This document shows positions 7,837 to 17,317 of a DNA stretch of 64,000 nt, piece after piece. Position 1 is the stretch's first letter; every line of letters starts with the position of its first letter. Below the pieces are notes generated by a model. That model was not told the origin of the DNA. It saw only the letters and a program-made list of their open reading frames with translations, and did no database searches. Origin of the DNA: Arthrobacter psychrolactophilus. GTDB taxonomy: Bacteria; Actinomycetota; Actinomycetes; Actinomycetales; Micrococcaceae. The position numbers were made by a program, and so were the translations under genes. The DNA lies in the NCBI RefSeq assembly GCF_003219795.1, contig NZ_QJVC01000013.1, forward strand, positions 23,805 through 87,804, written 5' to 3'.

Positions 7837-8837
7837 TTGCTGCCCCCTACATAGTTGCTGGCCGTGATGGTTTCGGAGGCCGGGAGGGCTTCCTCGCTCA
7901 GACCCCAGCGGGCGAGGACCTCTCCGTAGGATCCGTCCTTGATGACGGCGTTGAGTGCGTCGGTAATGGCCGGAGCCAGTCCGTTGTCCTTGAGCGTTGT
8001 CGCGGCGACGAGGGTTTCATTGGGCCAGCCGGCATTGACCTTGCCCACGATCTTCAGGTCATCCCGCGTGTTGGCTCGGTACACGGCCGACGGGTACGGG
8101 GTGATGTTGACGTCGGTGCGTCCAGAGCCCAGCGCCAGGATGGTGTCGGCGTCTGAGGAGTAGTACTGCAACTCGGCGGGCGCCTTTCCGGCGGCCTCAA
8201 GTTCCTTATTCCACGCCAGCAGGATCTTTTCCTGGTTAGTGCCGGAGCCGACCGAGATCTTGAGCCCGGAGATGTCGGCCGAACTCTTGATGTCATAGCT
8301 GGAGGTTTTCTTGGCCTCGAAGCCCATGTAGGCCGCCCTATAGGTGGAGAAGTCAAAAAGTTTCACCCGCTCGGCGTTGATCCCCACATTGGAGAACACC
8401 GCCTCCAGGTCCCCCGATTGGGTTTTCAGTGGCCAGTTCTCCCACGCCGTGACCTGGACATCGAGGTCCAGGCCCAGCTTGTCGGCCACGAGCTGGGCCA
8501 GGTCAAGCTCTGAACCAATGGGGGTCTTGTTATCCGTGGCGTGGAAGCTCAGCGGCACGGACCCTGCCGTGGTGCCCACCGTGAGCTTGCCATCCTTGGC
8601 GATGGCGGCCGGGACCTTGGCTGCGAGCGCCGGATCCTTCTCAGCCCTGATGCGGTTTTGCTCCGGTGAGCTGTTGTACACCACTCCGTTGGCGGCGGCC
8701 GGGCTCTGCTCACCTGTGGCGGCCTGTGCACCGGGGTCGGAGCAGCCTGTCAGCACGCTCATCCCGGCAAGAACGACGGCGGGGAGTACAGCAAGGCTGC
8801 GAAGGCGTGAGTTCCGGGGTGCGGAGGACTGTGACAT
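7833..8837 (-). CDS. polar amino acid/cystine-type ABC transporter substrate-binding lipoprotein
   Basis: A 334-residue SBP_bac_3 family receptor. The signal peptide ends in the lipobox VLTGC (Cys about 32). The ligand-binding core contains DGKLTVGTTAGSVPLS, GSELDLAQLVADKLGLDLD and the C-terminal IKDGSYGEVLARWGLSEE. It is the third gene of the leftward operon after the permease and the ATPase, and overlaps the DUF1684 gene by four bases. It is a close paralogue of the lipoprotein at 3321-4283. The family binds amino acids, opines, cystine and S-substituted cysteines; the surrounding monooxygenases make a sulfur compound the most likely ligand. Confidence 0.88.
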   Translation of the reverse strand: MSQSSAPRNSRLRSLAVLPAVVLAGMSVLTGCSDPGAQAATGEQSPAAANGVVYNSSPEQNRIRAEKDPALAAKVPAAIAKDGKLTVGTTAGSVPLSFHATDNKTPIGSELDLAQLVADKLGLDLDVQVTAWENWPLKTQSGDLEAVFSNVGINAERVKLFDFSTYRAAYMGFEAKKTSSYDIKSSADISGLKISVGSGTNQEKILLAWNKELEAAGKAPAELQYYSSDADTILALGSGRTDVNITPYPSAVYRANTRDDLKIVGKVNAGWPNETLVAATTLKDNGLAPAITDALNAVIKDGSYGEVLARWGLSEEALPASETITASNYVGGSK

Positions 8838-8848
8838 GTGGGTGTTCC

Positions 8849-9661
8849 TTAGATATTGAAGGCTGGTTCGATGATTTTGGAGAAGAAGGCTTTGGTGCGC
8901 GCTTCATGGGGGTTGGCGAAGAGTTCCGCCGGGGTGCCGCTTTCCACGATCTGCCCCTGGTCCATGAAGACCACGGTGTCGGCCACATCGCGGGCGAAGC
9001 CCATCTCGTGCGTGACGATGATCAAGGTGGTGCCGGAGGTGGCGAGTTCGCGGATGACGTCCAGGACCTCGTTGACCAGTTCGGGGTCGAGCGCGCTCGT
9101 GGGTTCGTCAAAGAGCAGGATCTTGGGGTCCAGGGCCAGCGCCCGGGCGATCGCCACGCGCTGTTGTTGCCCGCCGGAGAGTTGTCGCGGGTAAGCATGG
9201 GCCTTGTCCTTGAGTCCTACTCGCTCCAGTAATTCCAGACCACGACGGCGGGCCTGCGCCTTGGTCTTTCCCTGCGCCACCACCGGTGCCTCGACGACGT
9301 TTTCTAACGCCGTGAGGTGGCCGAAGAGGTTGAAGTTTTGAAACACCATCCCAATCTCGGTGCGTTGCTTGAGAATGTCTTTCTCGCGCAGCTCATGCAG
9401 GCTGTTGCCGCGCTTCTTGTATCCCACGAGGGAGCCGTCGATTGCGACATAGCCCGAGTCGACCTTCTCAAGGTGGTTGATGGTGCGCAGCAGAGTGGAC
9501 TTTCCCGAGCCGGACGGGCCAAGGATCGCGGTGACTGCTCCGGGCTCCACCGTCAGGGACACACCCCTGAGGACATGCAGGGCACCAAAGCTCTTGTGCA
9601 CCTCGGTGATCTCCACGAGCCCGCGGGTCTGTGCTGGGGCGAGGGTTTCGGTGATGGTCAT
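8849..9661 (-). CDS. amino acid ABC transporter ATP-binding protein (GlnQ/TcyN-like)
   Basis: A 270-residue ABC ATPase of the polar amino acid class. Walker A is GPSGSGKST (residues 48-56), the Q-loop is MVFQNFNLFGHLTALENV, the signature is LSGGQQQR (161-168), and Walker B is ILLFDEPTSALD (181-192). The switch histidine lies in LIIVTHEMGFARDVAD. The C-terminal TPAELFANPHEARTKAF is typical of the GlnQ/HisP group. It energises the importer formed with the permease directly upstream (ATGA overlap) and the lipoprotein downstream. Confidence 0.93.
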   Translation of the reverse strand: MTITETLAPAQTRGLVEITEVHKSFGALHVLRGVSLTVEPGAVTAILGPSGSGKSTLLRTINHLEKVDSGYVAIDGSLVGYKKRGNSLHELREKDILKQRTEIGMVFQNFNLFGHLTALENVVEAPVVAQGKTKAQARRRGLELLERVGLKDKAHAYPRQLSGGQQQRVAIARALALDPKILLFDEPTSALDPELVNEVLDVIRELATSGTTLIIVTHEMGFARDVADTVVFMDQGQIVESGTPAELFANPHEARTKAFFSKIIEPAFNI

Positions 9662-10719
9662 CGCAGATCCTTAGCGGTGGTGCGGAGGGTGAAGAACTTC
9701 TTGGCTTTCTGCAGGGGTGTCTGCGGCAGGGTGCGCACGGCGCCCTTGGCGAAGTGGCGTTCGATGTAGTACTGGAAAACGCTCAGCACGGAGGTGATCA
9801 CGATGTACCAGAGCGTGGCCACGAGCAGCAGCGGCAGCACCTGTTGGGTGCGGTTGTATATGACTTGCACGGTGTAGAACAGTTCCGAGTAGGCCAGCAC
9901 GTACACAATCGAGGTGCCCTTGACCAGGCCGATGATCTCGTTGAATGCCGTGGGCAGAATGGAGCGCATGGCCTGCGGCAGCACGATCCGGGTGGAGCGA
10001 CGCCAGGCCGGAATACCCAGGGCCGAGGCGGCCTCGAGCTGGCCCTGATCCACCGAGAGGATGCCGCCGCGGATGATCTCCGCCGAGTAGGCCGCCTGGT
10101 TCAAGGTCAGGCCCAGGATGGCTGCGGCAAATTGACTGATGAGGGTCGTGGTCTGGACCTCGAAGAACTGCACACTCGTAAAGGGAATGCCGAGGCTGAT
10201 CTTTTCGTACAGGTACCCCAGGTTGTACCAAAGCAGCATCTGCACCAGCAGTGGTGTGGAGCGGAAGATCCAGGAGAACGTCCAGGAGACCGAGACCAGA
10301 AGTGGCGAGGCCGAGAGCCGCATGAGCGCGAGGATGAAGCCGAGCACAAAGCCCAGGACGCCGGAGATGACCGTCAGCTTGAGCGTCTCGCCCAGCCCGC
10401 GGATCACGGACTCGGCCGTGAACCACTGCGCCACCACGTCCCATTCCCAACGCGGGTTCGTCGCGAGCGAGAACAGGATCGCCACAACGCCCAAGGCCAC
10501 CACAATGGTGCCCACCCAGCGCCAGGGATGCTTGGCCGCAACCACCTTGTAGCCCGAATAGTCGGCCACGGCCCGTGCGGCACCCGGTGTGGGAGGCACG
10601 GAAGCCGGGGGCACACTGGAGCCGTGAGGTCCTGCAGGGCTCGCAACGGCCTGTGGGTCCGGGGAAGATTCGTTCGTCTCGGTGGCCGATGGGGCCAGCT
10701 CGGTCGGTGCGGTGCTCAT
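9658..10719 (-). CDS. amino acid ABC transporter permease (HisM/TcyM-like)
   Basis: A 353-residue inner-membrane permease of the polar amino acid family. The first 50 or so residues are Ser/Pro/Ala-rich and polar, an N-terminal cytosolic extension common in actinobacterial members. Membrane helices follow, and the ATPase-coupling EAA loop is visible as LEAASALGIPAWRRSTRIVLPQ. It is the first gene of the leftward six-gene operon, so transcription starts in the 277-bp region to its right. Only one permease gene is present, implying a homodimeric channel, as is usual for this family. Confidence 0.92.
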   Translation of the reverse strand: MSTAPTELAPSATETNESSPDPQAVASPAGPHGSSVPPASVPPTPGAARAVADYSGYKVVAAKHPWRWVGTIVVALGVVAILFSLATNPRWEWDVVAQWFTAESVIRGLGETLKLTVISGVLGFVLGFILALMRLSASPLLVSVSWTFSWIFRSTPLLVQMLLWYNLGYLYEKISLGIPFTSVQFFEVQTTTLISQFAAAILGLTLNQAAYSAEIIRGGILSVDQGQLEAASALGIPAWRRSTRIVLPQAMRSILPTAFNEIIGLVKGTSIVYVLAYSELFYTVQVIYNRTQQVLPLLLVATLWYIVITSVLSVFQYYIERHFAKGAVRTLPQTPLQKAKKFFTLRTTAKDLR

Positions 10720-10996
10720 TGCGCCACCTCGATTCTTTGTTGTGGTTGTTGTGCTTCGATGACTGCAAATCTAGGCGGCGCCTGCAACCGTTTCCAAGGG
10801 CTTCGTTGCACGGCTTCACGATGGGACGCAGGGCGTCATATGTCGTTGCGTGACCCGCACGTGACGCTTCGTGAACGGCGGTGAAGTGGCGTGACCGCGT
10901 CCTTTTTTCGGCCCCGGGCGGCGACCTAGCATGAGCTCATCACCCATTCTTAGAACTGCTTCGCGGGCTCCCGTGCGGCACCGGTCAGGAGCCCCT
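10720..10996. promoter_or_regulatory. divergent promoter region with phased GTGA repeats
   Basis: The 277 bases separate the leftward importer operon from the rightward FAD-protein/GNAT pair. Five GTGA tetramers occur on the + strand at 10850, 10861, 10871, 10881 and 10891, that is 10-11 bp apart or one helical turn; four of them read CGTGA (the one at 10881 reads GGTGA). This is expected of a regulator binding cooperatively along one face of DNA. A T-run follows at about 10902-10907. No open frame with a ribosome binding site is seen. Confidence 0.5.
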
Positions 10997-12919
10997 ATGT
11001 CTGCCCAGAACCTCGTCTTCATCGGCGGCGGCCCGCGTACCGCGGGTCTCTTGGAACGCCTCGGCGCCAATGCGCCCGAACTGCTCGCGGCTCCCCTGGA
11101 CATTCACGTCGTGGAACCCTTCGCGGCGGGCTCTGGCCGGATCTGGCGTTTTGAGCAAGATCCGCAGCTCATGCTCAACTCCATGGCCGGGGACGTGACC
11201 ATGTTTAGCGACGCCTCCGTCAGATGCCTTGGCCCCACGGTTGAGGGACCAGATCTGGCCCACTGGGCTGCAGCACTCACCGCCGGCACCCTGGAAGACG
11301 CACCGACCCTGCCACCGCATCTTGCCGAGCAGGCCGCCACCCTGACGCGGGCCTCCTTCCCCACCCGACAGCTCAACAGCGCTTACCTCGAGTGGTTCTT
11401 TCGTCGCGCCGTGGCCACGCTGGCGCCCCTTGCCACCGTGACCGTCCACCGGGATACGGCCTTAGAGGTGGTCAATCGGGCGGAGGGTGGGCACACGGTC
11501 CGGCTCGCGGGAGGAGCGGAACTTCAGGCGAGCGCCGTCGTACTGGCCCTGGGCCACACGGACTCCACGGTTCACGGGGCGTCGGCGCACTTTGCGGACT
11601 TTGCCGCCCGCCACGGTGGCTTCCATGCCGCCCCGGCGTACACCACCGATGTTGACTATTCCGCGATTGTGCCGGGCCAGGATGTCATTGTCTCGGGCAT
11701 GGGGCTGGCGTTTGTTGACCTGACGGTGTTGCTCATGGAGGGGCGCGGCGGTCGTTTTGTGCAGAGGCCCGACGGCGAACTTGACTATGTGCCTTCGGGC
11801 CGCGAGCCACGGCTGTGGGCCGGCTCGCGTCGCGGTGTGCCGTTTCATTCGAAAATCTCCGCCACCCTGCGGGGTGCGGCGCCCGGGGCGGCCCAGTTTT
11901 TCACGGCCGAGGCGGTGCAGCGGCTGCTGGCCGAGCACAGTGAGCTCGATTTCCGGTCGCAGTTGTGGCCGCACATCGCCAAGGACACGGCCCACGCGTA
12001 CTACCAGGAGCTCTTCACGGGCAGCCCGGAGCGAGCACGCATGGACTGGAGCGAGTTCTCCACGGCCTTTGCGCGCCTCGACTGGTACAGCCCCGAGCGG
12101 GCGGCACTCGTCACCGCCGCGGTGCCAGATGCGGCGCTGCACCTAGACTTTGAACGGCTGGATCATCCCCTGACAGGGCTGGACTTCGGCGAGCGTGGAT
12201 CCGTGGCCGACGCCGTCGCCACCCATATTGCCGAGGACCTGCTCCAGCGCGACGGAGCGGACCATCCGGAAACCTTGGCGTTGTTCTTGGGACTACTGCG
12301 CGCGTATATGGATGTGGCCGCGATCGTGCCAGCCGAACGGTTGAGCGCGGAATCGCATGCCGCCGTGCACGGGTGGTGGCATGGCTTCTTTAGCTTTGTG
12401 GACTCCGGTCCGCCGCCGCACCGTTTGCGGCAGCTCCTGGCCCTCCATCGGGCCGGCTTGTTGGAGTTCCTCGGCCCGGGCTTGCAGGTGACCGCGGAGG
12501 AATCCAGCGGCTGGTTCCACGCCACGGCCGCTCACGGTGCCAGCTCAGTGACGGCTTCCGCGTTCATCGAGGCGCGCTTGCCGGCACCTACCGTGGCCCA
12601 CTCGGCCAACCCGGTTCTGGCTCGCCTGCACGACAGCGGTAGCGGCTCGGAGCAGCAGTTGCTCACCGCCGACGGTACAGTGTCCACGGGGAAATTATTG
12701 GTCACCGAACTCCATCAACTCGTGGATTCGCGCGGCGAGGCAGCCCCTACGGTGTTCGCCGTGGGGCCGGGAACCTCGGCCTGGGCCTCCGGGGCATTTG
12801 CCCGGCCCAACAGTAACGCGGCCCCGTTCCGGGACAACGATGCTCTGGCTCGATCGCTGCTGCGCACCGTGGCCCAACGTTCCACCCTCACGGCATTTCC
12901 TGAAAGGACACACGCATGA
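10997..12919 (+). CDS. FAD/NAD(P)-binding protein (FAD_NAD_binding_9 family)
   Basis: A 640-residue flavoprotein beginning with the dinucleotide-binding strand NLVFIGGGPRTAGLLERL. The segment DPQLMLNSMAGDVTMF and the later VVLALGHTDS, where the second nucleotide strand ends, match the FAD_NAD_binding_9/COG4529 family. The C-terminal part (AVGPGTSAWASGAFARPNSNA) closes the FAD domain. Reactions are not defined for most members; some are amine or ornithine N-hydroxylase-like. I chose the ATG at 10997 because AGGAG lies six bases upstream; the frame extends 22 codons further. It overlaps the GNAT gene by four bases and is divergent from the importer operon, so it probably takes part in the same metabolic programme. 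Confidence 0.8.
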   Translation: MSAQNLVFIGGGPRTAGLLERLGANAPELLAAPLDIHVVEPFAAGSGRIWRFEQDPQLMLNSMAGDVTMFSDASVRCLGPTVEGPDLAHWAAALTAGTLEDAPTLPPHLAEQAATLTRASFPTRQLNSAYLEWFFRRAVATLAPLATVTVHRDTALEVVNRAEGGHTVRLAGGAELQASAVVLALGHTDSTVHGASAHFADFAARHGGFHAAPAYTTDVDYSAIVPGQDVIVSGMGLAFVDLTVLLMEGRGGRFVQRPDGELDYVPSGREPRLWAGSRRGVPFHSKISATLRGAAPGAAQFFTAEAVQRLLAEHSELDFRSQLWPHIAKDTAHAYYQELFTGSPERARMDWSEFSTAFARLDWYSPERAALVTAAVPDAALHLDFERLDHPLTGLDFGERGSVADAVATHIAEDLLQRDGADHPETLALFLGLLRAYMDVAAIVPAERLSAESHAAVHGWWHGFFSFVDSGPPPHRLRQLLALHRAGLLEFLGPGLQVTAEESSGWFHATAAHGASSVTASAFIEARLPAPTVAHSANPVLARLHDSGSGSEQQLLTADGTVSTGKLLVTELHQLVDSRGEAAPTVFAVGPGTSAWASGAFARPNSNAAPFRDNDALARSLLRTVAQRSTLTAFPERTHA

Positions 12920-13425
12920 GCATCCCCTTGGACACCGCAGAACTCACGGTCTTATCGCTGCCTCTGAGCGATGAGCGGGTGCGGCCACTGCTCGATGAGC
13001 TGGCCGTGGAATATGAGCACCGGTACGCGGATCTATTCGGCGAGGGTAATGCCCAGGCCGAGCTCAACCGCTACCCGGCGAAGGACTTCGAAGCTCCGGA
13101 TGGCGCCTTGCTGATCATTCAGGAAAATGGTGTGTCGATCGCCGGTGGCGCGTTCCGCCGCTACTCCCCCGACACCGCCGAGTTCAAGCGGATCTGGACA
13201 CATTCGCAGCATCGCCGCCGCGGCTTAGCGCGCCGCGTCATGGCCGAGCTCGAGGCCAAGGCCGTCGAGCTGGGCTACTCCCACGTGTATCTGACCACGG
13301 GCCCACGCCAGCCCGAGGCCCGGGGCCTGTACCTGAGCACCAACTACACACCCTTGTTCGACCTCGAGGTCCCCTCGGAGTCCCTGCCGTTCCTCGCGTT
13401 CAGCAAAGATCTCGCCGTAAAGTGA
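12916..13425 (+). CDS. GNAT family N-acetyltransferase
   Basis: A 169-residue GNAT acetyltransferase. The acetyl-CoA-binding motif A is FKRIWTHSQHRRRGLARRVMAELEAKA (residues about 94-120), with the Q/R-x-x-G-x-G/A pyrophosphate loop as HRRRGLA, followed by the motif B strand YSHVYLTTGPRQPEARGLY. It overlaps the stop of the FAD protein gene (ATGA), preceded by GAAAGGA. In the ytm and yxe operons of Bacillus a GNAT acetylates S-alkylated cysteine before a flavin monooxygenase cleaves it. The same set of families here makes that role plausible but unproven. Confidence 0.85.
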   Translation: MSIPLDTAELTVLSLPLSDERVRPLLDELAVEYEHRYADLFGEGNAQAELNRYPAKDFEAPDGALLIIQENGVSIAGGAFRRYSPDTAEFKRIWTHSQHRRRGLARRVMAELEAKAVELGYSHVYLTTGPRQPEARGLYLSTNYTPLFDLEVPSESLPFLAFSKDLAVK

Positions 13426-13432
13426 TGCAGCG

Positions 13433-16400
13433 TCAGGGGACGTCGGAGCGGTCCATCCTTTGGCTGATGACCGCCGAGACGCCGTCGCCGCGCATCGAGA
13501 CACCGTAGAGCGCGTCGGCGACATCCATGGTGCGCTTTTGGTGCGTGATGATGATGAGCTGGCTGGTTTCCTGCAGTTCCTGGAACAAGGTGATGAGTCG
13601 GCCCAAGTTGGTATCGTCCAGGGCCGCCTCCACCTCATCCATGACATAAAACGGTGAGGGGCGGGCCTTGAAGATCGCCACAAGCAGCGCCACGGCCGTC
13701 AGCGAGCGCTCTCCACCGGAGAGCAGGGAGAGGCGCTTGATGCGCTTACCCGCGGGACGGGCTTCGATCTCGATGCCCGTGGTCAGCATGTTCTCCGGAT
13801 CCGTCAGGACCAGACGGCCCTCACCTCCCGGGAACAGCCGGCCAAAGACAAGCTCAAATTGTGCGGCCGTGTCGGCGTAGGCGGCCGTGAAGACCTCCTC
13901 GACGCGCTGATCGACTTCCTTGATGATGTCCAGCAGGTCCTTACGGCTAGCCTTCAGGTCTTCGAGCTGCGAGGACAGGAATTGGTGGCGTTCCTCGAGT
14001 GCGGCAAATTCCTCCAGGGCCAAGGGGTTGACCTTGCCCAGGGCAGTCAGATCCCGCTCGGCCTGCTTGAGGCGTTTCTCTTGCTCCTCGCGGACATAGG
14101 GTGTGCCCTCGCGAATCTCCTGACCGTCATCGTCCACCACCATGCGCAGCGCGGCCCACTTGTCATTGGAGACAGCAGGGCTTGGCGGCACCAGGGTCTC
14201 GGGCCCGTATTCCCGCAGGAGGTGGTCCACGCTCAACCCCAGCTCCTCGATGGACTTGTTCTCTAGCACCTCAATCCGCGAGCGCTGGGCGGCGCGGCTC
14301 AGCTCATCCTTGTGCACCGTGTCCGTGAGCCGTGCGAGTTCCTTCTCGCTCTCGACTGTCACGCTGCGAACCGCCATGAGCTCAACCTCACGCGTGGCGC
14401 GCTGCTCCTCGGCCTCGTCCCGAACCCGTTCGGCTCGTTGAATGGACTCCGCGACGAAGACCAGGATGTGCCCGGTCGCCTGTGACACCGCGGCAGCCTT
14501 CTTCGCCTGAAAGAGCCGCCGATTGGCGCGTCGGGCGGCCTGTTCCCGGGCCGTCCGCTCCGTTGCCGCGGCTCGTTCCAAAGCTGCCGCCCGGTTGCGG
14601 ACCGTCGTGAGTGATTCCTCCGTGCTGCGCAACTGCAGCCGGGTTTCCATCTCCACGGTGCGTGCTGCCACGGCGGCGGCTGCGAGCGCGTCGCGTTCCT
14701 CCATGGACGGCTCGGTCTCGGCCGGCGCCTCCTGCGCCGTGGCCAGGCGTGCGGCAATCTCCTGGAGCGCCGCCTGTTCCCGCAGTAAATTCTCCTGCGC
14801 CACGGCCATCGTCTGCGCATGCCGTTCTGACTCCCCCGCGGCAGATTGCAAGGTCGCCCCCAGCGCACCCAACTGCACGGCGGCCGCAGCCTGCCGGGCC
14901 TTAGCCTTCTGCCGCTCCGCCTTGGCCGCGGCTTCCGCGGCAGCGAGCTCACTGCGCCGTTCCCGCAATCCCGCCACGGCAAAACGTGCCTGTTCGCCAC
15001 GAAGCGTGGCCGCCCGCAGCGCGGTTTCGGTCTCGTCCACGGCCGCCTGCAGCTCCAACAACGACGGCGCCGTCGCCGAACCGCCCTTGACGAACAACGC
15101 TGTGATGACATCGCCCTGCGCTGTGACGGCCGTCAGTTGCGCATCCAGCGCCAAGAGCTGCTGGGCCGCGTCCAGATCGGGCACGAGCACCACCCCGGCC
15201 AACAGGGCATCCAGTGCGGCGCTCAGTTCCTCCGGCGCGTGCACCTGGGAACGTCCGACGACGGCCCCCGCCACCGCGCCAGCCGCCACCTCTGCGGCAG
15301 CCCGACGAGCAACGACAGCATCGTCCCCAAAAGCCCGAGCCACGGCGTCGGCAACAACCAAGGTGACGCGGCCGCCGTCGTTCTTCTTGACGAGCTCCAC
15401 AGCCCTCATCGCGGCAGCCAGATCGGCCACGGCAACACCCTCGGCCGCGGCATCGAGTGCGGCGGCGATGGCGGTTTCGTGACTCGGAACCACCTGTAGC
15501 AGCGTCGCCATGGACGCCAGTACACCATCTGGGCGAGCCTCGAGCAGATGCGCACTGCCGTCCTTGCGCAACAAGCCAACGGCTAGGGCGTCACGTCGAG
15601 CCGTCAGGGAATCATGCTCACGCTCGGCGGCCAACTGCTCGGCACCCAGCGTGGAAATCTTGGCATCCAGGACGGCCAGGGCGTCGGCAGCCAGCTCATG
15701 ATCAGCGTCGAGCTGCGCCTCGCCGGCGGCAACAGACGCCTGCTCAGACTCCAGCGCGGCAAATTCCTGCGCGGCGGCGCTGTGTCGATCCGCACCGGCG
15801 GCCTTGCTCTGATGCAGGCGCCCAATCTCCGCCTCGGCAGATTCCACCCGCGAACGCGCCGACGCTACCTTGCCGGCCACCCGGGCCAGCCCCTCGCGAC
15901 GATCGGCCGTGGCCCGCAACTGCTCCCGCACGCGCTGTTCCTCGGACCGCACGGCAGCCTCGGCGTCTTCCTTGATCTCCATGGCCGTTTCGAGGCCATA
16001 ACGACGCTCCTCCAGCGCCAACTCCAGCTCGCCCTCCTCGGCACGCAGCCGGGCAGCTTGTTCCGCGAGCCGATCTGGATCCCGGCTGGGATCCGGGGCA
16101 GCATCCGGGGCACCCAAATGGCGCTGCCGCTCGGCCGCCAGAACACCCAGCGCCTTGAGCTGATCGCGGGTGGCCACGAGCTGGTACCAGTTATCGCGCG
16201 CCGCATTCAGGAGCGGGGTCGCCGCCGCAGCCGCCTGCTCCAACTCGGCCTGCCGTGTGCGCCCGGCCTGCAGCTGCTGTTCAACCGCCTCGCGTCGCTG
16301 CTTCAGGGCAGCTTCTGCCGCCTCGTCACGTGCGACGGCGGAGCTCAGGGTCACGATGTCATCGGCGAGCAGGCGGGCGCGTGCGTCGCGAACGTCGAAC

Positions 16401-17056
16401 TGGACCGACTGGGCGCGGCGGGCCACGGCGGCCTGCTTGCCCAGGGGTGTGAGCTGACGGCGGATCTCTCCGGTCAGATCTGTGAGGCGGGCGAGGTTGG
16501 CACCCATGGCATCGAGTTTGCGGAGGGTTTTTTCTTTACGGCGGCGGTGCTTGAGAATTCCTGCGGCTTCCTCGATGAAGCCGCGGCGGTCCTCGGGCGT
16601 GGCGTGCAAAACCTTATCCAATTGCCCCTGACCGACTATGACATGCATCTCCTTGCCGAGTCCGGAGTCGGAGAGCAGTTCCTGAATGTCGAGCAGGCGG
16701 CAGGAGTTGCCGTTGATGGCGTATTCGGATCCGCCGGCACGGAAGAGCGTGCGCGAGATCGTGACTTCGGCGTACTCGATCGGCAGGGCACCGTCGGCAT
16801 TGTCAATCGTCAGCGTGACCTGGGCTCGGCCCAGCGGCGGACGGCCCGAGGTGCCGGCGAAGATCACGTCCTCCATTTTGCCGCCACGCAGGGTTTTTAC
16901 GCCTTGTTCACCCATGACCCACGACAGTGCGTCCACCACATTGGACTTGCCTGATCCGTTGGGTCCAACGACGGCGGTGATGCCGGGTTCAAACTCAAAG
17001 GTGGTGGCCGAGGCGAAGGACTTGAATCCGCGCACGGAAAGACTTTTTAAATGCAA
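13433..17056 (-). CDS. smc: chromosome segregation protein SMC
   Basis: A 1207-residue SMC ATPase that organises and segregates the chromosome with ScpA and ScpB. The N-terminal head has LKSLSVRGFKSFA and Walker A GPNGSGKS (31-38). Two long Ala/Glu/Arg-rich coiled-coil arms flank a hinge around residues 510-660, and the C-terminal head has the signature LSGGERSLTAVALLVAIF and Walker B FYVMDEVEAALDDTN. I chose the TTG at 17056: family members begin with LHLKSL just before RGFKSF, and AGGAGAAG lies upstream. The frame could be read 35 codons further but that extension lacks similarity. It is convergent with the GNAT gene and no longer adjacent to mutM. Confidence 0.95.
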   Translation of the reverse strand: MHLKSLSVRGFKSFASATTFEFEPGITAVVGPNGSGKSNVVDALSWVMGEQGVKTLRGGKMEDVIFAGTSGRPPLGRAQVTLTIDNADGALPIEYAEVTISRTLFRAGGSEYAINGNSCRLLDIQELLSDSGLGKEMHVIVGQGQLDKVLHATPEDRRGFIEEAAGILKHRRRKEKTLRKLDAMGANLARLTDLTGEIRRQLTPLGKQAAVARRAQSVQFDVRDARARLLADDIVTLSSAVARDEAAEAALKQRREAVEQQLQAGRTRQAELEQAAAAATPLLNAARDNWYQLVATRDQLKALGVLAAERQRHLGAPDAAPDPSRDPDRLAEQAARLRAEEGELELALEERRYGLETAMEIKEDAEAAVRSEEQRVREQLRATADRREGLARVAGKVASARSRVESAEAEIGRLHQSKAAGADRHSAAAQEFAALESEQASVAAGEAQLDADHELAADALAVLDAKISTLGAEQLAAEREHDSLTARRDALAVGLLRKDGSAHLLEARPDGVLASMATLLQVVPSHETAIAAALDAAAEGVAVADLAAAMRAVELVKKNDGGRVTLVVADAVARAFGDDAVVARRAAAEVAAGAVAGAVVGRSQVHAPEELSAALDALLAGVVLVPDLDAAQQLLALDAQLTAVTAQGDVITALFVKGGSATAPSLLELQAAVDETETALRAATLRGEQARFAVAGLRERRSELAAAEAAAKAERQKAKARQAAAAVQLGALGATLQSAAGESERHAQTMAVAQENLLREQAALQEIAARLATAQEAPAETEPSMEERDALAAAAVAARTVEMETRLQLRSTEESLTTVRNRAAALERAAATERTAREQAARRANRRLFQAKKAAAVSQATGHILVFVAESIQRAERVRDEAEEQRATREVELMAVRSVTVESEKELARLTDTVHKDELSRAAQRSRIEVLENKSIEELGLSVDHLLREYGPETLVPPSPAVSNDKWAALRMVVDDDGQEIREGTPYVREEQEKRLKQAERDLTALGKVNPLALEEFAALEERHQFLSSQLEDLKASRKDLLDIIKEVDQRVEEVFTAAYADTAAQFELVFGRLFPGGEGRLVLTDPENMLTTGIEIEARPAGKRIKRLSLLSGGERSLTAVALLVAIFKARPSPFYVMDEVEAALDDTNLGRLITLFQELQETSQLIIITHQKRTMDVADALYGVSMRGDGVSAVISQRMDRSDVP

Positions 17057-17317
17057 ACTGTTTTCTTCTCCTGCGCACGATGTTTTCCCAGAAGCCAATC
17101 TACCGTGAAATCGACCCGAGCATCCGGGTCCTGACCCATCGCGGGCGCGTGTATGCGCCACGGTGCATGTGCGTGAAGACCCCTTAAAGGTGCATAGTTA
17201 AGGATGCGTCTTGTTCAGCACGGGTGCCCCCTGTGGCAGGAGCTGTGTTGACCCAGGCTCTTTCACTGCATCTTCAGTGACATTTGATACCGAACATCCC
17301 AAGATAAAGGTTGGCTC
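17057..17317. promoter_or_regulatory. divergent region between smc and oleA
   Basis: The 261 bases hold the promoters of smc (leftward) and the olefin operon (rightward). Two small hairpins are visible, GGCGC/GCGCC near 17139 and TCACTG/CAGTGA near 17260. No open frame with a ribosome binding site is present. Confidence 0.4.

Noticed and set aside
15614-16954. 446-residue open frame on the plus strand inside smc, and the 319-residue frame at 14523-15482
   Set aside because: Both are antisense to a clear SMC coding sequence. They arise from the lack of stops in GC-rich coiled-coil DNA, and have no family motif or ribosome binding site.
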